A stretch of DNA of 64,000 bases from Roseitalea sp. Lineage in GTDB: Bacteria > Pseudomonadota > Alphaproteobacteria > Rhizobiales > Rhizobiaceae. Position 1 is the stretch's first letter; every line of letters begins with the position of its first letter. Location: the NCBI GenBank assembly GCA_017642895.1, contig JAEPON010000004.1, positions 124,001-188,000 of the forward strand. The letters run 5' to 3'. Of this stretch, positions 60,902-64,000 are shown piece after piece. The notes under the pieces were generated by a model. It was not told the DNA's origin. It saw nothing but the letters and a program-made list of their open reading frames with translations, and ran no database searches. A program made the translations under genes and the position numbers.

Positions 60902-62125
60902 TCACGCCACCCCGGCCCGGGGGAGGACCGGCTCTGCCATGCGTGCCGCGCACTCGGCCATGATCGATGCGATCAGCGTGCAGTCGTCGAGCGAGAAGGT
61001 CAGCGGCAGGCGCATGTCGAACAAGGTGGCGAGGATCGCGTCGGTTCGCGGCAGGTCCTGCGGCGGAAGATACGTCCAGTGGTGGTGAGTGCTGGTGTAG
61101 CCGGCGGCCATGGGCGCGCCGAACCATTTGAGTTCCACGCCGCGGGCCCCGCAGAGCGTCACGAACGCTTCGCACTCATCTGCGGTCAGATCGTCGAGGA
61201 AGAACTGGATCGAGCTTCCGACAAAGGTTTCGCGCCGGTCGCGCTTGGTCAGGCGCAGGCCGGCGACGTCGCGGAGCCTGTCGCTCACCGTTTGGTAGCG
61301 CGCGTTCCAGCGCGCGGTGTTGTCGGCGAGCGCGGCCAGTTGCGGGCGCAGGATCGCGGCCCGCAGATTGTCCATGCGGCCGCTCATGTTGGGGCATTTG
61401 AGCGGCGCGTCGCCGAACGCCTCCGGTGCGGGCGCTGCAGGATGGCGATCATGAAGCATGTAGGAACCGGAAAGCACGGTGGCGCGCGCCATCAGATCGG
61501 CATCAGGGGTGGCGATCAGTCCGCCTTCGCCGGAATTGATATGCTTGTAGGTCTGGGTGGAAAAGCACCCGGCGATGCCGAACGTCCCGCTTGGGCGACC
61601 ATTCCAGGACGCGCCCATCGTGTGTGCGCAATCCTCGATCAGCGCGACACCGGCCCGGTCGAGCAGGGCGCGCAGCGTGTCCATGTCGGCGATATGACCG
61701 CGCATGTGCGACAGCAGCAAAAGGCGCGCGCCGGACGCGGCGATCTTTGCTTCCAGATCGTCGAAATCGATGGTCAGGTCGATAGTGGTTTCGACGAGAA
61801 TTGGCGTTCCGCCGACCGCCACGATGGCGCCGGGCACCGGTGACAGGGTGAATGCATTGGTAAGCACGGGCTCGCCTTGGCAAACGCCCCAGGCGCGCAT
61901 TGCTAGTTGCAGCGCATAGCCGCCCGATGCAACGGCCAGGCAATAGTCCTGACCAATCGAGGCGGCAAATTCGCGTTCCAGCAGCGCGGTCTGGGACGGT
62001 CCGCCGCCGCCCACGGTGTAGCGGTGCAGGCGTCCGGTCTTCATCACCGCCAAGGCAGCCTCGATCGCCGCATCGGGAAGCGCTTCCTGTTCGGTGAAAC
62101 TGCCGTCGAATACCGGTTCGGTCAT
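60902..62125 (-). CDS. DegT/DnrJ/EryC1/StrS-family PLP aminotransferase
   Basis: 407 residues of the fold-type I family. The PLP region has VALIEDCAHTMGASWNG, and the internal lysine is in CFSTQTYKHINSGEGGLIAT. Most DegT-family proteins transaminate keto-sugars, so its presence in a sulfonate operon is unusual. It starts 4 nt after the cuyA stop with GGAGGC ahead. It might transaminate sulfopyruvate or a sulfonate aldehyde or alcohol, or work as a PLP racemase. No function can be fixed from the sequence. Confidence 0.83.
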   Translation of the reverse strand: MTEPVFDGSFTEQEALPDAAIEAALAVMKTGRLHRYTVGGGGPSQTALLEREFAASIGQDYCLAVASGGYALQLAMRAWGVCQGEPVLTNAFTLSPVPGAIVAVGGTPILVETTIDLTIDFDDLEAKIAASGARLLLLSHMRGHIADMDTLRALLDRAGVALIEDCAHTMGASWNGRPSGTFGIAGCFSTQTYKHINSGEGGLIATPDADLMARATVLSGSYMLHDRHPAAPAPEAFGDAPLKCPNMSGRMDNLRAAILRPQLAALADNTARWNARYQTVSDRLRDVAGLRLTKRDRRETFVGSSIQFFLDDLTADECEAFVTLCGARGVELKWFGAPMAAGYTSTHHHWTYLPPQDLPRTDAILATLFDMRLPLTFSLDDCTLIASIMAECAARMAEPVLPRAGVA

Positions 62126-62129
62126 GCGT

Positions 62130-63152
62130 TCAGGCAGCCTCCGCCGATGTCACGCCGAAGTCAAATATTCCGGTATAGCCAAACAGGCCGGCAGAGCCTC
62201 CCGTGTGCAGGAAGACGAGCGTTTGCCCGCGCCTGAAATGGCCCTTGCGGACAAGATCGATCAGGCCGGCCGCGCCCTTGCCCGAATAGACCGGATCCAG
62301 AAGGATGCCCTCAAGCCGGGCGAACATCTCGATCGCCTCGATCATGGCCGGCGTGGGAATGCCGTAACCGCCCCCGACATAGGATGTGTCGGCGACGATA
62401 TCGTCGCGTTCGACAAGCCCCGGCAGGCCGAGCTTTTCAGCGGTGGCGCAAGCCAGCTTGTAGACATTTTCCTCCTGCTTGGGCTTGGGTGCCCTGACGC
62501 CGATGCCAAGCACGGGCACACGCGCATTGATGCCTTTGAGCCCCGCGACCAGCCCGGCTTGTGTTCCGGCGCTGCCGGTGGCGTGCACGAGGTGGTCGAT
62601 GACCAGCCCCTGTTCGTCGGCCTGCTGCATCAATTCCTGCGCGGCGCCCACATAGCCCAGCGCGCCGGTGGCGTTGGAGCCGCCACCGGGGATGGCATAG
62701 GGCGTGCGGCCACCGGCGAGCAAACCCTGCGCAGAGCGATCCAGTTCGGCCGCCATGTCAAGTCCGCCGGCGCAGCGCTCGGTGGTCGCGCCATGCAGAT
62801 GGTCGAGAAACACATTGCCGTTGTGGTTATAATTGGGGTCTTTGGAGCCGGTCCGGTCTTCCAGCAGGATATGGCAGTCCATGCCAAGGCGCGCGGCAAA
62901 CGCGGCCGTCTGGCGGGCATGGTTGGACTGGGTGGCGCCTTGCGTGACGATGATGTCGGCGCCCTGGTCGAGCGCTTCGGCCATCAGGAATTCGAGCTTG
63001 CGCGTCTTGTTGCCGCCCGTCGACAGGCCGGTGCAGTCATCACGCTTGATCCAGATATCGGGACCGCCAAGCGCTTCGGTCAGCCGGTCGAGCCTTTCGA
63101 GCGGCGTTGGCAGATGCGCCAGACGAACCCGCGGGAACCGCGCCAGATGCAT
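62130..63152 (-). CDS. cuyA: L-cysteate sulfo-lyase CuyA
   Basis: 340 residues of the ACC deaminase/D-cysteine desulfhydrase family of PLP enzymes. The PLP-lysine motif [43 protein letters not shown] and [13 protein letters not shown] are present, and the N-terminus [19 protein letters not shown] closely resembles CuyA. It cleaves L-cysteate to pyruvate, ammonia and sulfite. GGAGGATCGAAC precedes the ATG. It is the first gene of an eight-gene minus-strand operon and divergent from a LysR gene. D-cysteine desulfhydrase is the alternative. Confidence 0.88.
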   Translation of the reverse strand: MHLARFPRVRLAHLPTPLERLDRLTEALGGPDIWIKRDDCTGLSTGGNKTRKLEFLMAEALDQGADIIVTQGATQSNHARQTAAFAARLGMDCHILLEDRTGSKDPNYNHNGNVFLDHLHGATTERCAGGLDMAAELDRSAQGLLAGGRTPYAIPGGGSNATGALGYVGAAQELMQQADEQGLVIDHLVHATGSAGTQAGLVAGLKGINARVPVLGIGVRAPKPKQEENVYKLACATAEKLGLPGLVERDDIVADTSYVGGGYGIPTPAMIEAIEMFARLEGILLDPVYSGKGAAGLIDLVRKGHFRRGQTLVFLHTGGSAGLFGYTGIFDFGVTSAEAA

Positions 63153-63226
63153 GTTCGATCCTCCTTCGACTTTTGGAGAGTGTGCAACAGGGCGCGCGCC
63201 GATTTCAAATGCCGATTATGTCCGCT

Positions 63227-63247
63227 AATATGCACAAAGCGCATATT
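63227..63247. promoter_or_regulatory. LysR-type inverted repeat between cuyA and the LysR gene
   Basis: AATATGC (63227-63233) and GCATATT (63241-63247) form a perfect inverted repeat separated by 7 bp in the divergent intergenic region. This is typical of a LysR recognition site and is placed to control both cuyA and the regulator. Confidence 0.6.
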
Positions 63248-63264
63248 TATGGGAACGGCGAAAA

Positions 63265-64000
63265 ATGCGACATGAATGGCTCAAGGATCTTCTGGCCGTT
63301 GCCGAGGCGGGCTCCTTTCAGGCCGCCGCGGAAATGCGTGGCGTGACACAGCCGGCATTCTCGCGGCGGTTGCGGCAGATCGAGGAACAGCTCGACGCGC
63401 AGCTTTTCGATCGCAGCCAGCGGCCGGCGCGGATCTTGCCGCATGTGGCGGCATCGCTCGAACAGATCCGGGAGCTGTCCGATGGCATCAACAGTCTGAC
63501 GCTGTCCCTGCGGCATGGCGGGCGGGGGCTGCACAACAAGCTGGAAATCGCCGGTCAGCACGCCATCACCATCTCCGTCGCGCCGGGGCTGATGGACAGG
63601 CTGAGGGCGTTCGATCTCAAGGTCAGGATGCGGTCGGCCAATCGGGAGGATTGTCTGGCGTTGCTGCTGATCGGGCAGGTCGAACTGGCGCTGGTCTACG
63701 ACATTGACGGCTTGCCGCTGGCGGTCAGCAGCGATGCCATCGCCCGGACGAAGATCGCCGACGACCGGCTGGTGCCGGTTTTTGCGGCATCGGCGACCGA
63801 TCGGCTGAACGCCGACTTCCAGCGCGGCGAACTGCCCATCGTCGCCTATCCGCGCGACGTCTTTCTGGGCAAGGTGTTTTGGAACCGGATTGCGCCGCGC
63901 CTTTCGGGAGCCGGGCAACCCGTGTCGCGGGTCGAAACGGCGCTGACGCCGGCGGCGATGCAATTCGCGCTGGCGGGCATCGGCGTTGCCTGGCTGCCGC
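63265..64000 (+). CDS. LysR-family regulator of the cuyA operon (cut by the window end)
   Basis: 245 codons are visible with no stop before the window ends, so the gene is partial at its 3' end. The N-terminal helix-turn-helix reads WLKDLLAVAEAGSFQAAAEM then VTQPAFSRRLRQIEEQL, followed by LFDRSQRPARI, standard for LysR. The effector domain follows (LEIAGQHAITISVAPGL, VAYPRDVFLGKVFW). GGGAACGGCG lies ahead of the ATG. It is divergent from cuyA and presumably activates the operon in response to the sulfonate or an intermediate. Confidence 0.87.
   Translation, partial: MRHEWLKDLLAVAEAGSFQAAAEMRGVTQPAFSRRLRQIEEQLDAQLFDRSQRPARILPHVAASLEQIRELSDGINSLTLSLRHGGRGLHNKLEIAGQHAITISVAPGLMDRLRAFDLKVRMRSANREDCLALLLIGQVELALVYDIDGLPLAVSSDAIARTKIADDRLVPVFAASATDRLNADFQRGELPIVAYPRDVFLGKVFWNRIAPRLSGAGQPVSRVETALTPAAMQFALAGIGVAWLP

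Overview
The window looks like one stretch of a GC-rich alphaproteobacterial chromosome devoted to catabolism and uptake. The alphaproteobacterial call rests on gene organisation: DctBD, TRAP/TAXI binding proteins, a PcaQ-type LysR beside pobA/pca, an FrcABC-like sugar importer and a CuyA-type cysteate lyase. That combination fits a marine or host-associated Hyphomicrobiales or Rhodobacterales member, but the species cannot be named from sequence alone. No rRNA, tRNA, CRISPR array or insertion sequence was seen. Codon bias produces very long antisense open frames that are not genes. || Layout: 1-7396 holds a secreted repeat protein, an orphan TAXI binding protein, a DctB/DctD two-component pair and an aldehyde dehydrogenase. 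8084-11104 is a DctPQM TRAP transporter. 11242-20779 is an aerobic benzoyl-CoA (Box) cluster: DUF4863 protein, benzoate-CoA ligase, alpha/beta hydrolase, DUF309 protein, boxC, boxB, a small Cys-rich ORF, boxA, a thioesterase and the regulator boxR. TGCA-N6-TGCA repeats of the BoxR operator type precede three of its transcription units. 20835-22904 is a hydratase/3-hydroxyacyl-CoA dehydrogenase fusion. 23021-32627 is the phenylacetyl-CoA (Paa) system: paaABCDE-paaZ on the plus strand and paaG-paaI-paaK-tetR on the minus strand, with a FitAB-type toxin-antitoxin pair between them. A 14-bp palindrome marks both paa promoters and a third site at 7828. 32779-37821 is the 4-hydroxybenzoate/protocatechuate branch (pcaB, pcaG, pcaH, pcaC, pobA, pcaQ). 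|| 37841-40365 is glpD with a divergent GlpR-type repressor. 40375-54175 is an inositol-type cluster: iolG, class II aldolase, iolB, iolC, a PhyH-family dioxygenase and iolD on the minus strand; two further Gfo/Idh/MocA dehydrogenases and an iolE-like isomerase on the plus strand; then a LacI regulator and an ABC importer. Two nearly identical TTGCA-based palindromes in its two divergent intergenic regions suggest LacI control. || 54186-63152 is a tightly packed eight-gene minus-strand operon: cuyA, a DegT-family aminotransferase, an Asp/Glu-racemase-family protein, a betaine-type ABC importer, a histidinol-dehydrogenase paralog and a YeiH-family exporter. A divergent LysR gene runs off the window end. 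Read together, these genes look like a C3-sulfonate pathway ending in sulfite release and export. Because a HisD-type enzyme oxidises an amino alcohol to an amino acid, the most interesting reading is cysteinolate to cysteate to pyruvate, ammonia and sulfite. This operon is the best candidate in the window for an undescribed system.
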